Assembly (NCBI GenBank): GCA_947685225.1
Contig: CANTUV010000072.1
Coordinates: 4,588,001-4,652,000, forward strand
From: Garcia nutans
Lineage: Eukaryota; Streptophyta; Magnoliopsida; Malpighiales; Euphorbiaceae
Length of the DNA stretch: 64,000 nt
Reading direction: 5' to 3'
The first letter of the stretch is position 1; the number at the start of each line of letters is the position of its first letter. The position numbers and the translations under genes are program-made. Below, one piece after another: positions 1-9,990 of the stretch. The notes below the pieces were generated by a model. It was given only the letters and a program-made list of their open reading frames with translations. It was not told the DNA's origin and searched no databases.

Positions 1-500
1 AATGATATGTAATGCAAGACATGATAATAATTTAGTTGAACCCTCATTAATAATTTAAGTCTAAATGCCATCCACGTTTTGAACACATATCAAAACTAAG
101 ATTGTATTAAAGTAGGTATTGCCAAAGCAATATGCTTTAAACATTCCTAGCTAAGTAGGATGAGTAATAGTGCTACTCATATGTTTTAAAAATGGTTAGA
201 CTTAATTAGGCTATCAAAATGGTTTTGGGCCTAAGGCATTAGATGGAATTCAACATGCTATGACATATGATGTCAATATTCCATAATTACTAAGAGTTAC
301 ATGAGATGTAATTGGTAAAGATGTTACCTACCTAAATAACTTGATTTTAAGCGTCACACAAAAGCTGAGTTTAGAATTAAGTGAAATACGGATCTTAGCC
401 TACTAAAATATTTCTTTAGAGGGTTATATTTTTAGTAGGAGTTTAAATAATTTTAACCTCATTATTAATTAAAATTTGACTTTGCATATTTATTTTGTGG
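1..500 (+). other. Leader (5' UTR) of the copia element
   Basis: This stretch precedes the gag start at 501 and holds no open frame of note. It is AT-rich with no obvious repeat. Position implies it is the untranslated leader between a primer binding site outside the window and gag. No primer site of the TGGTATCAGAG type is present. Confidence 0.6.
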
Positions 501-1405
501 ATGGCTGCTAATAACAATTCCACCTTATCACTGTGATCTATCCTTGAGAAGGAAAAACTGAAAGAATGTGGGACTAATTTTGTTTATTGGTTTAGGAACC
601 TGAGAATTGTTCTCAAACAAGAGAAAAGTCCTACGTGCTTGATGAAGCTGTCACTGACCCACCTCCTGCTGATGCTTCTAATGCTGCTAAGAGTAAGCAT
701 AAGAAGCATGTGGATGATTCCAATGACATAGGATGTCTTATGTTGGCTACTATGTGTCCAGGACTTCAGAAGGATCTGGAACACTTAGAGGCTTATCAGA
801 TGAGTGTGCATCTCAAACAAGCTTTCCAACAACAGGCTAGGTAAGATAGGTTTGACACTGCTGTTGCATTATTTGACTGCAAAATGTCTGAAGGTGAATA
901 TGTTAGTGCTCTTGTTTTGAAGATGAAAGGCTATCTAGATCACCTTGCTAGACTTGGATATCCCCTGAGTTTAGAACTCTCCACGAATTTGATCCTATAT
1001 TCATTGCCTAGCAGTTTCTCACAGTTTGCCATGAACTATAACATGAATGACATGGAGAAATCCATTCCTGAGCTACATGGTATGCTCAAAACTGCTGAGG
1101 GGAATATCAAAAAGCCTACCCAAATATTGAATGTCAATATTAAACAAATGAAAAAGAAAGCCAAAGATACTAAAGGCAAGGGTAAGGCAAAAGGTGCTAA
1201 AGGGTCCAAGGGACAAGCTAAACCAAAACCTGAACCTAAGGCAAAAGTTCCTAAGGAAGGGAGTTGTTTCCATTGCAATAAGCCTGGGCATTGGAAGAGA
1301 AATTGTCAACTCTATTTGGATGAGTTAAAGAAGTTGAAGGGTAGTGCGACTACATCTTCAAGTATTTATGTTATAGAAATTAATTTATCTATTCCTTCCT
1401 CCTAG
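501..1405 (+). pseudogene. gag: Copia gag nucleocapsid-capsid, broken
   Basis: The Gag protein would coat element RNA in the cytoplasm. The start is taken at the ATG at 501 after the leader. A stop at 534 (TGA), a one-base loss near 624, and a TAA at 842 break the frame; the longest intact pieces are 635-844 and 884-1405. The capsid part is a UBN2/retrotran-gag type helical domain, and a zinc knuckle CFHCNKPGHWKRNC follows at about 1264-1305 after a Lys/Gly-rich linker. The TAG at 1403 falls between the knuckle and the protease in an otherwise continuous frame, consistent with a single Trp codon change. Clearly non-functional. Confidence 0.88.
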
Positions 1406-1690
1406 GTATTAGATACCGGATGTAGATCTCATATTTGTACAAATATGCAGGGACTTAAAAGGAGTAGGATGCTGAAGAAGGGCGAAGTGGACCTACGTGT
1501 TGGCAATAGAGCAAGAGTTGCTGCTATACCTGTAGGAACTTATGAACTTGTTATGCCCAATTGATTTTTGTTAATTTTGAACAATTGCTTTTATGTTCCT
1601 ACTATGAGTAGGAATCATATTTCAGTATCTGTTTTGGATGATGAAGGTTATTCATTTTTTATTAAGAATAAGAAATGTTCTATTTTTGAT
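1406..1690 (+). pseudogene. Copia aspartic protease, remnant
   Basis: In the gag frame just after the TAG, the sequence reads VLDTGCRSHIC, the D-T-G active site of a copia protease, followed by a degraded ~90-residue domain ending in a segment with YVPTMSRNHISV. A TGA at 1562 and a frame change near 1690 interrupt it. The protease would have cut the Gag-Pol polyprotein. Assignment rests on the D-T-G motif and position between gag and integrase. Confidence 0.75.
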
Positions 1691-2837
1691 AAAAAATGAT
1701 TTGCTTTATGGTATTGCAAATTCTTATAATGGCTTTTATATCCTTAATCTTGATGATTCTAATGGTAATGATATCTATAACATAACTTCTAAGAGAACTA
1801 AGCCAAATGAGTTAAACCCTACTTATTTATGGCATTGTCGCCTTAGCCATATAAATGAGAAACGCATTTCTAAGCTCCATCAAGATGGATTATTAGATTC
1901 ATTTGATTTTGAATCATTTGAAACATGTGAGTCTTGTTTGCTTGGTAAGATGACAAAGGATCCTTTTACTAGGCATAGTGAAAGGGCTAATGATTTATTG
2001 GGCTTGATACATACAGATGTATGTGGTCCTTTTAGCATTAGTGCCAGAGGAGGATTTCGATACTTCATTACTTTTACTGATGATTTCAGTAGGTATGGCT
2101 ATGTCTACCTAATGAAACATAAGCATGAGTCTTTTGAAATGTTTAGAACTTTTCAAAATGAAGTACAAAATCAACTTGGTAAAATAATTAAACTACTTCG
2201 ATCAGATCGAGGTGGTGAATATTTGAGCCAAGAGTTTGATGATCATCTAAGGGATTGTGGAATTGTTTCACAACTGACTCCTCTAGGAGCTCCACAGTGG
2301 AATGGAGTTTCTGAAAGGAGAAATCAAACTCTATTAGATATGGTTCGATCAATGATGAGTCAAGCGGATCTTCCTTTATCTTTTTGGGGTTATGCCTTGG
2401 AGACAGCTGCATTCATTCTGAACCGTGTACCATCTAAGGTGGTTGAAAAGACACCATATGAGATATTGACAGGTAAGACACCTAGTTTGTCTTTTCTTAA
2501 GATTTGGGGTTGTGAAGCTTATGTGAAAAGACCAGTTTCAGATAAGTTAGCTCCAAAGTCTATCAAATGTAATTTTGTGGGGTATCCTAAGGAAACTAAA
2601 GGATACTATTTCTATACTCCTTCAGAGAACAAAGTGTTTGCTGCTCGAAATGGGATCTTTTTGGAAAAGGAATTTCTTTCTAAGAGAACTAGTGGGAGTA
2701 TAGTAGAACTTGAGGAAACTCAAGTACCACAAGAAATCATTGAGCCGTCTATAGAGCCTATTTCAGAACCACAAATAGTTGTGGAGTCTGAAGATGTAAC
2801 ACAAATCCCTCGCAGGTCTGATAGGGCACGTCGTTAG
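1690..2837 (+). pseudogene. Copia integrase
   Basis: The frame open from 1638 to 2837 carries a GAG-pre-integrase zinc segment (LWHCRLSH, then CESCLLGK) and an rve integrase core. The catalytic acidic residues are visible in HTDVCGPF, LRSDRGGEY and NGVSERRNQ, the D-D-E triad. The C-terminal part has the copia GKTP and GCEAYVKRP motifs. Integrase joins the cDNA to host DNA. The frame ends in TAG at 2835 inside the linker to RT and continues in the same frame afterwards, so the stop is premature. The first ~17 residues (1638-1690) are read in the wrong frame and do not belong. Confidence 0.88.
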
Positions 2838-4049
2838 CCAGAGGGATATGGATTTCTTGTGACTGATGATAGTGAAGTAATGCTCATAGATCAAGATGAG
2901 CCTACTACCTATCAAGAAGCTGTGTCGGGTCCAGATTCAAACAAATGGCTTGGAGCCATGAAATTTGAGATGCAATCTATGTTTGACGACCAAGTTTGGT
3001 CTTTAATTGATCCTCCAGAGGGTATTAAGACTATTGGTTGCAAATGGGTTTTCAAGAAGAAAACTGACATGGATGGGAATGTGCAGACCTGTAAAGCAAG
3101 GCTTGTTGCAAAAGGTTTCAAGCAAACTCATGGTATAGACTATGATGAAACCTTTTCACCAGTTGCTATGCTTAAGTCTGTTAGAATTCTCATTGCCATT
3201 GCAGCATACTATTATTATGAGATATGGCAAATGGATGTCAAAACTGCTTTCCTTAATGGAAACTTACTTGAGGATGTGTATATGACACAACCTGAGGGTT
3301 TTGTAAATCCGAAGAATTCTACAAAGGTTTGCAAGCTTCAAAGATCCATTTATGGATTGAAGCAAGCATCTCGAAGCTGGAATCTTCATTTTGATGAAAC
3401 AATTAGGAACTTTGGTTTCATCAAGAATGAAGATGAACCTTGTGTTTACAAGATGGTTAGTGGGAGTGCAGTAGTGGTTTTAGTCTTATATGTGGATGAC
3501 ATATTACTCATTGGGAATGATATCCCTACCTGGCAAAAGGTTAAGACTTGGTTAGGGAATTCTTTCTCAATGAAAGACTTAGGTGAGGCTGCCTATATCC
3601 TTGGTATAAAGATCTATAGAGATAGATCTAGAAGGATAATTGGCCTGAGTCAAAGTACATACATAGATAAAGTGTTGAAGAGGTTCAACATGCAATATTC
3701 CAAAAAGGGATTCTTGCCTATGTCTCATGGCATTCATCTCAGCAAGAGTCAATGTCCTATGACATCTGATGAGCGAGATCGAATGAATAAGATTCCTTAT
3801 GCTTCTGCTATAGGATCTATTATGTATGCCATGTTATGTACTAAACCAGATGTCTCATATCCATTAAGCGCAACTAGTAGATTTCAAGCTGATCCTTGTG
3901 AAGGTCACTGGACAGCTGTCAAGAATATTCTTAAGTACCTTCGAAGGACTAAAGATATATTCTTGGTTTATGGAGGTTTGGAAGATGAGCTAGTTGTAAA
4001 TGGTCACACAGATGCTAGTTTCCAAACTGACATAGATGATTTTAGATCG
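2838..4049 (+). pseudogene. Copia reverse transcriptase (RVT_2)
   Basis: About 400 residues, open from 2859 to the TAG at 4050. It shows the copia RT landmarks in order: WVFKKK, KARLVAKGF, the block around DYDETFSPVA, QMDVKTAFLNG, YGLKQASRSW and the catalytic LYVDDILL. The RNase H connection begins near NGHTDASF. RT copies the element RNA into DNA inside virus-like particles. It runs in the same frame as the integrase, as expected for one polyprotein. Confidence 0.9.
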
Positions 4050-4052
4050 TAG

Positions 4053-4433
4053 TCAGGTTTTGTATTCACATTTAATGGTGGAGCTGTTAGTTGGAAGAGT
4101 TCAAAACAAAGCACTGTGGCTAATTCTACAATAGAGGGTGAGTATATAGCAGCATCAGATGCAGCTAAGGAAGCAGTCTAGTTGATGAAATTCATCACTG
4201 AGCTAGGAGTGGTGCCTAGCATTGCAAATCATGTGGACATTTATTGTGACAACAATGGTGCCATAGCACAGGCAAAAGAGCCTAGATCTCATCAGAGGTC
4301 TAAGCATATACTCAGGCGTTTTTACCTCATTCGAGACATTATCGATAGAGGAGATATCAAGATATGCAAAGTTGACATAAATGATAACATAGCAGATCCA
4401 TTAACAAAGCCTCTCTCACGGGTCAAATTATGA
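4053..4433 (+). pseudogene. Copia RNase H, broken
   Basis: In the RT frame after the TAG at 4050 the sequence continues with SGFVFTFNGGAVSW, ANSTIEGEYIAASDA and, after a second stop at 4179, IYCDNNGAI and KHILRRFYLIRDII, ending NIADPLTKPL. These are the copia RNase H motifs, which remove the RNA strand from the hybrid. The final stop at 4431 is the natural end of pol. Both internal stops are compatible with Gln or Trp codons altered by transition. Confidence 0.86.
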
Positions 4434-4480
4434 TCAGCACACTAGATCTGTGGGTCTTAGAAATTTTTAGGCCTAGTGCA

Positions 4481-4490
4481 AGTGGGAGAT
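4481..4490 (+). promoter_or_regulatory. Polypurine tract of copia element
   Basis: A purine run AGTGGGAGA lies directly before the TGTTAG that opens the 3' LTR, the usual place and composition of the plus-strand primer tract. Confidence 0.75.
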
Positions 4491-5845
4491 TGTTAGTGTA
4501 TGTGCCATAGGCCATTTATTTGGATCTTTATTTTATACATTCATTATTAATAAATGAGGTTTTATTATCATTATTATTTGTTTGCATGTTACAAAATTTT
4601 GATATTTGTCCCTGGTTTATTATTGTTATAGAGATAAAAATAATAATTCTTAACCAGTATGAACATTGATTTGATAATCATCAGATGGTTATGTGTATAG
4701 TGATACAAATCAATTTCATAGATACTTGTTAGAGAACAATGTATTGGATAGACCCATCATGAGATTACTACATGGATTAGTGTCATAAGTAAATCTCATG
4801 ATAGTTATGTATTAATTCTTTGACTTGAGATTATCATAGTTTCCAATATAAGGACTATTATATTTTGACATGATCAAACATTATCCGTAACTGGATAGTA
4901 ATAAAGGTTATGATCATATATGATAGAAATTATGTAGAGGATAATGAACAATCAAGATAGAATTTGTCCCTCTCTTTGAGAGAGATATCTTTTGGGCCCC
5001 TCGATAAGTGAAACTGTGAAATGCATGGCCGTGCTCAAATGAATTGATAGTGTGATCAATTTCATTTGTTTTTTTATCAGTCTACTTGGAGATCGAGTAA
5101 TCATAAGTTTGGACAATATAAGTATGACGTTGACCATGACTTATGTTCAAGCTAGATATCGTGTGACAAAGGGATTAATGCACGTACTATTATTAGGCAA
5201 ATTGGACATTCCTTATATTAATTGGGTAGTTGTAACACCTTGCTAGAGGCCAATTATGACTTGTTGGTTTAATAGAGATTAAATTGACTGCCAATTAATA
5301 TGGGCTTATTGGGTCACACACAAGAATGCGCTTTGGGCTGCATATAATATTAATAATATTAATAATAGATATTAATATTAGATATTATTATTATTTTCAT
5401 TTTTTTTAATATATTATTAGATAATATATTCAGAATCCTTATTAGATTTGGATTCTGAATTTGACTTACCTTATCCAATTTCGAATTGGATTCTGGAGTG
5501 ATTATATTCACTCCAGATGTTAAGTCTTCTCAGAGGTGACATTAGAAAATGAAAGAGAACGAAAACAAAGGAACCCTAATACATTTTAGAGAAAACATTT
5601 TTCCAGCCTTCGCCGTTGTAGAGAGCTAGCACTCCAGTCGGTAGCATTCGTGTGGATACGCGATAGAGGGTGTTTCGCGATCGAGGCATCTCTTCCAAAT
5701 TGTGATTTCAAATCATCAACAGGTTAGTTCTTTTAACACTTTTGTCGAATTAAACGAACAGCATAGATCCTGGTGGGAAATCAGAGATCAAAAATTTTTC
5801 CGCTGCGTGTTTTTGGTTTGCAGTGATCTCCTTGATTTCCTAACA
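4491..5845 (+). repeat. 3' LTR of copia element (1355 bp)
   Basis: Opens with TGTTAG and closes with CTAACA, a perfect 6-bp terminal inverted repeat, directly after the polypurine tract. The partner LTR is outside the window. The middle part around 5340-5420 is an AT-rich stretch of TTAATA-like triplets. No coding content. The 5-bp target duplication, expected to be AAATA (5846-5850), cannot be confirmed without the left end. Confidence 0.88.
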
Positions 5846-6520
5846 AAATAATTATAAAGTCCCTGAGATTTTATATATTATACTAGTCGGTCTCTATATT
5901 TTCAACATCTAATTTTTACATCCCTCTATTTTCAAATATTAAACTGTTTAGTTCTTTTGTTAATATTTTTATCCTAAAAATATCAGTCAACTATTTTGAT
6001 ATTAAAAAATAATTTATTTGCCCTTCCTTTATATATTTCTTTCTTTGTTGTTTGTTAAGTAATGCTTATTTTTAATTTTATTTATATTTCTTACACATAA
6101 TTTATTTTAATTTTATAAATATTATTTAAAAATAATTTTAAATAATATGAATAATATTTTTTATTATTTTGCAAACAATCCATATATATCATTTATTTTA
6201 ATTTTATAGATATTACTAAAAATAATTTCAAACAATACTAATAATGTCTTTTATTATTTTACAGACGATCTATATACAAAATAGAATTAAAAATAAAATA
6301 AACTTAATAAATAAAAAAGATAAATATATATAAAGGAAGAACAAATAAATTATTTTATAATATCAAAGTAGTTGACTAATGATTTTAGGTTAAAAATATA
6401 GACAAAAGGACTAAACAATTTAATTTTTAAAAAAATAGGGATGCAAAAATTAGATGTTAAAAATACAGGGACTGACTAATATAATATGCAAAATCTGAAG
6501 GACTTCGTAATTATTTAGCC
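5846..6520. mobile_element. Non-coding inverted-repeat (MITE or foldback) element
   Basis: The first ~200 bases (5846-6050) reappear as a reverse complement at about 6300-6516; matching blocks include AAATAATTA next to the ends, CATCTAATTTTT, AGTCAACTA and ATAATTTATTTG. The arms are roughly 85% alike by eye. The centre (6099-6277) is a tandem duplication of an ~89-base AT-rich segment. No open frame. Outside 6516 the right end continues AGCC without a match on the left, because the left tip is replaced by the copia LTR. Superfamily is not assigned. Confidence 0.75.
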
Positions 6521-6604
6521 TAAGTTATTATACTATAAATAAACCGTAATATATATATTATGAAACTAAGAATAATATAATGTCTTATACCGACATAGCT
6601 GCAA
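6521..6604. other. Short AT-rich spacer
   Basis: Lies between the inverted-repeat element and the start of the split chromovirus-type LTR. No feature seen. Confidence 0.5.
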
Positions 6605-6963
6605 TGTAATGTCCTTATATCCTCAATACGTATAATACATATACCCCATATTTGTAAAAATAAATATATAGGATACAAAGGTACCACAATAAATTCATAT
6701 AGATATCCTTTTTTATGTATTAAAATAATTTATAAATTTATAAATGAAATTCTCAAGGAAAAATTTGCCATAGTTTTATTTGTAGTTTTAATATTCTCTA
6801 AATCCTCAAACACACAACCTGCAATGAAAATTTACACTTCCAAAATAATATTTTCACAAACTCTAACAAATCCTCCATTTACCTTAGCAGTTCACCTAAA
6901 ACCCAATATTTTATATTAAATGTACATACTTAATAAACATAGTTAATATTTAAAAAATCTTTC
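6605..6963 (-). repeat. Split chromovirus-type LTR, first part
   Basis: On the minus strand this piece ends in ...GGACATTACA, the TTACA end seen in the other chromovirus LTRs here, at 6605. Its start is continuous, across the 44.7-kb insertion, with 51691 onward, where the conserved LTR landmarks appear. The last five bases (CTTTC) are one copy of the target duplication of the inserted element. Confidence 0.65.
6959..6963. repeat. Target site duplication CTTTC, left copy
   Basis: CTTTC precedes the TGTGAG that closes the outer Tat element here and is repeated exactly at 51686-51690 after its other end. Five-base duplications are standard for gypsy integrases. Confidence 0.9.
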
Positions 6964-9155
6964 TGTGAGTCGAAATTTTCACCCCCACTCCCGGTGGAAT
7001 GGTTCTTGAGACTTTGGTACTGTTTAAGCTCGGGGCCTTAGAGAACACGGGCCTAAGCCCGGAGAAAATGGAGCTGCCACTCGGATGGGCCGGGAAAAAG
7101 AAAGGAGTGGATGTCTCAATTTCTAAGGAATCCCCAACCCCTTAATGGGTTCGAAAAGTTGGGTACATGTGGGGAAGGTGAGAAATGGCCCAGCACCCCT
7201 CAACGCCCGGTTCATTGGAATCGGCCTCCTTTGTAGGTCTTAATATTATAAAATTCTTAAATATCACAATATTATCTATACTACATGCAATAGTTAAAAT
7301 AAAGCATCATTATATTAAGATCAAAGCAATGTCCAAACAAAGCAAATAAATGGACACCCATCCGAAGATGGAAACATGCCCTGACATCATCCATGTCTAA
7401 ACTATATAGGACACCCACCGAAAGGTGAAAACATGTCCTTTACATTGGTCCAAAATATAAAAGCAATTTAAATTATATGAAAATTAATTAATGAGGTACC
7501 CACAAAGTGGAAACATACCTCTTAAAATTTTAATACCAAAATAAATAAATAATAATCATATTAATAAGAAAAATATCCATCAATGATAAATTAAATAAAT
7601 CAAGCATTGAAATTAAATAAAATCAACCATCAAAATATATAATAAACTACATAATCAAATCTAAAATTAAATAAAGCAATAAAGATACAAATTTAGGTTT
7701 ATGTCTTAATTTAGGCTTCTTTAATTAACATTTAGGTTTTTGGGATTTTGAAATTATTATATTTATTATTTAGGCTACTGTGAGGATTTCTGGAAAAAAG
7801 GAATGGATTAGGGTTTCATAAATTTAAGAAAGTAGTATGGTTTTTGGTTAATCAAATTATGGTTTAAGGCTAATATCATGAAATTAGGGTCTTGGAACCT
7901 TAAGACATTAGGGTTTATAATTTTAAAAGATTGGGATTAGGGTTTAAGATTTTTTAGGTTTACTGGAGAGAAAGATTTATGAAGTTTATTGGATTTGGGC
8001 TTAAGTGTTTATTAGGTTTACTGGATGGGGGTTTGAAAAATGAGGTTTTGGTATTTTGGGAATAAATTATGGCTTTCTCAGATTGAGTTTTAAGAAGATT
8101 AGGGTTTAGGAAAATTAAGAAATTAAGACACTGGTGTTAGGGTTTTGAGAATTGATAAGATAGTTTAGGGTTTTGTATGTTTTGAAAAACATATTCGATC
8201 TTAGGATTTAAGAGAACAGTTTAGAGTTTTAAAGAAATAATTAAGATTAAAGTTTTAGAAACTGTAAAGAAGTTTAGGGTTTAGAGAACTAAGAAGATAG
8301 TTCGGGGCTTTTGGATTTCTCTGGATTTTTTAGCTATTAGATGAAACAATAATGAATAGAATATATAATTAGGGTTTACCGATTTATACTATTGAATCAA
8401 AGTGATAATAAAAATAAATAAACAAAAACCAGTAAGAACAAGAATGATATGACAATTGAATGTTTAAGCAAATTCAAGATTAAGACACAAAACCTGCATT
8501 GAAGGTTCCACCAAATTATTTTATGAATGAGCAATAACAAAGGCAGTGTTGCTGCCTTTGATGGATTGATTGATTGATGAGTGTTCGCTGTTTACTCCTC
8601 GATTATTGATAATTTATTTTTGCTATTTCTGCTTTGTTGTTTTTAATCTTTCTTAATCTCAATTGCCGCTCTCCGCTTTTTCTTAGGGTTTTTTTCTCCT
8701 TTTTCTCATCCATGTGGTAAATACTAGTATTCATAGGAAAATAAAGAGTCCTAATCCTATTTTAATAAGGAAATACCAATTGTTTAGAAAAAATTAGAGA
8801 ACTAGGTAAAACAAGGTTTGGTAAAAAAATCAGCAGCGCGCGGGCTGTCGGGCCTGCGAGCTGCGCTGGCAAAAACGGTCATGGCGGGCTAGCTGGCAAG
8901 CCAATTCATCACAGAACTAGCTGCGGTGAATTGGGCACTGCTCAATTCGCTGCAGACAATTTCTGCCGCAAAATGGACTGCCGCGCGTCGCTCACCGATC
9001 CGTCCGATATTTTTATTATTTTTATTTTTTATATTTTTTTTATTAAAAATAACTATTAAATATTATTAGTAATTAAAATATTATTAAAAAAATAAAATTT
9101 CACAAAAATTATTTTAGACTATCGGATTTGAATGGGTCAAAAATAAGGGTCTACA
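6964..9155 (-). repeat. 3' LTR of outer Tat element (LTR A)
   Basis: On the minus strand begins TGTAGACCC at 9155 and ends CTCACA at 6964. It aligns over its length with 49463-51685 (same strand) and with 23302-25517 (opposite strand). Identity with the 5' LTR is roughly 90-93% by eye, so this is an old insertion. It holds a GC-rich U3 patch (8830-9000) and a stretch rich in TTAGGGTTT-like motifs (7790-8330). Confidence 0.88.
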
Positions 9156-9170
9156 GTTTGCCCCCTGCTT
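9156..9170 (-). promoter_or_regulatory. Polypurine tract of outer Tat element
   Basis: On the minus strand AAGCAGGGGGCAAAC immediately precedes the TGTAGACCC of the 3' LTR. The inner Tat element has AAGCAGAGGGCAAAT in the same place. Confidence 0.8.
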
Positions 9171-9227
9171 GAACGATCTGAGACTATGACAAAAGAGAGT
9201 GAAAAACAATAAGATCTTTGATTGAAT

Positions 9228-9990
9228 TTTAATGAGGATGGATACTTGGATTTGATTTGGGTACTTGGACCCGACACTACACTTGATTTGGGTAATTGGA
9301 CCCGAGATTGGGTACTTGGGCCCAAGATTGAATTTGATTTGTGTACTTGGACCCAAGATTGGGTACTTGGACCCGAGACTGAATTTTATTTGGGTACTTG
9401 GACCTGAAATTGAATTTGATTTGGGTACTTGGACCCGAGATTAGGTATTGGGACCTGAGATTGAATTTGATTTGGGTACTTGGACCCGATATTGGGTACT
9501 TGGCCCCAAGATTGAATTTGATTTGGATACCTAGTCCCGAGATTGAATTTGAATTGGGTACTTGGACCCGAGATTAAATTTAATTTGGGTACTTGGACCC
9601 GATATTGGATACTTGGACTCGAGATATGGTACTTGGACCCAAGATTGAATTTGATTTGGGTACTTGGACCCGAGATTGAATTTGATTTGGGTACTTGGAC
9701 CAGAGATTAGGTACTTAGACCCGAGACTGAATTTGATTTGGGTACTTGGACTTGAGATTGGGTACTTGGCCTCGAGATTGAATTTGATTTGGGTACTTGG
9801 ACTTGAGATTGAATTTGATTTGCGTATTAGACCCGAGATTGAATTTGATTTGGGTACTTGGACCCGAGATTGGATACTTAGACCAGAGACTGAATTTGAT
9901 TTGGGTACTTGGACCCGAGATTGGGCACTTCGCCCCGAGATTAAATTTGATTTGGGTACTTGGACCTGAGATTGTATTTGATTTGACTGA
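9228..9990 (-). repeat. Tandem mini-hairpin array in outer Tat 3' UTR
   Basis: About 25 copies of a 14-base hairpin (sense strand GGGTCCAAGTACCC, arms GGGT/ACCC) separated by short AATC- and AAATTCAATC-type spacers, giving irregular units of 20-31 bases. It starts about 75 bases upstream (sense strand) of the 3' LTR. One unit at 9443-9456 has arms AGGT/ACCT, with both arms changed. The small open frames in this region are by-products of the repeat. Confidence 0.88.

Larger units (their letters stand above)
1..5845 (+). mobile_element. Ty1/copia LTR retrotransposon, 5' end outside window
   Basis: Gag, protease, integrase, reverse transcriptase and RNase H follow each other on the plus strand, then a polypurine tract and an LTR. 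Integrase before RT is the Ty1/copia order. Bases 1-500 show no similarity to the 3' LTR, so the 5' LTR and primer site lie upstream of the window. The element is dead: stops at 534, 842, 1403, 1562, 2835, 4050 and 4179, and frameshifts near 624 and 1690. Most stops can be read as single C-to-T or G-to-A changes. The LTR end at 5845 abuts an inverted-repeat element, so the copy probably landed in the terminus of that element. Lineage within copia was not assigned. Confidence 0.93.

Noticed and set aside
1..500. Possible 5' LTR of the copia element
   Set aside because: No similarity to the 3' LTR at 4491-5845 and no primer binding site.
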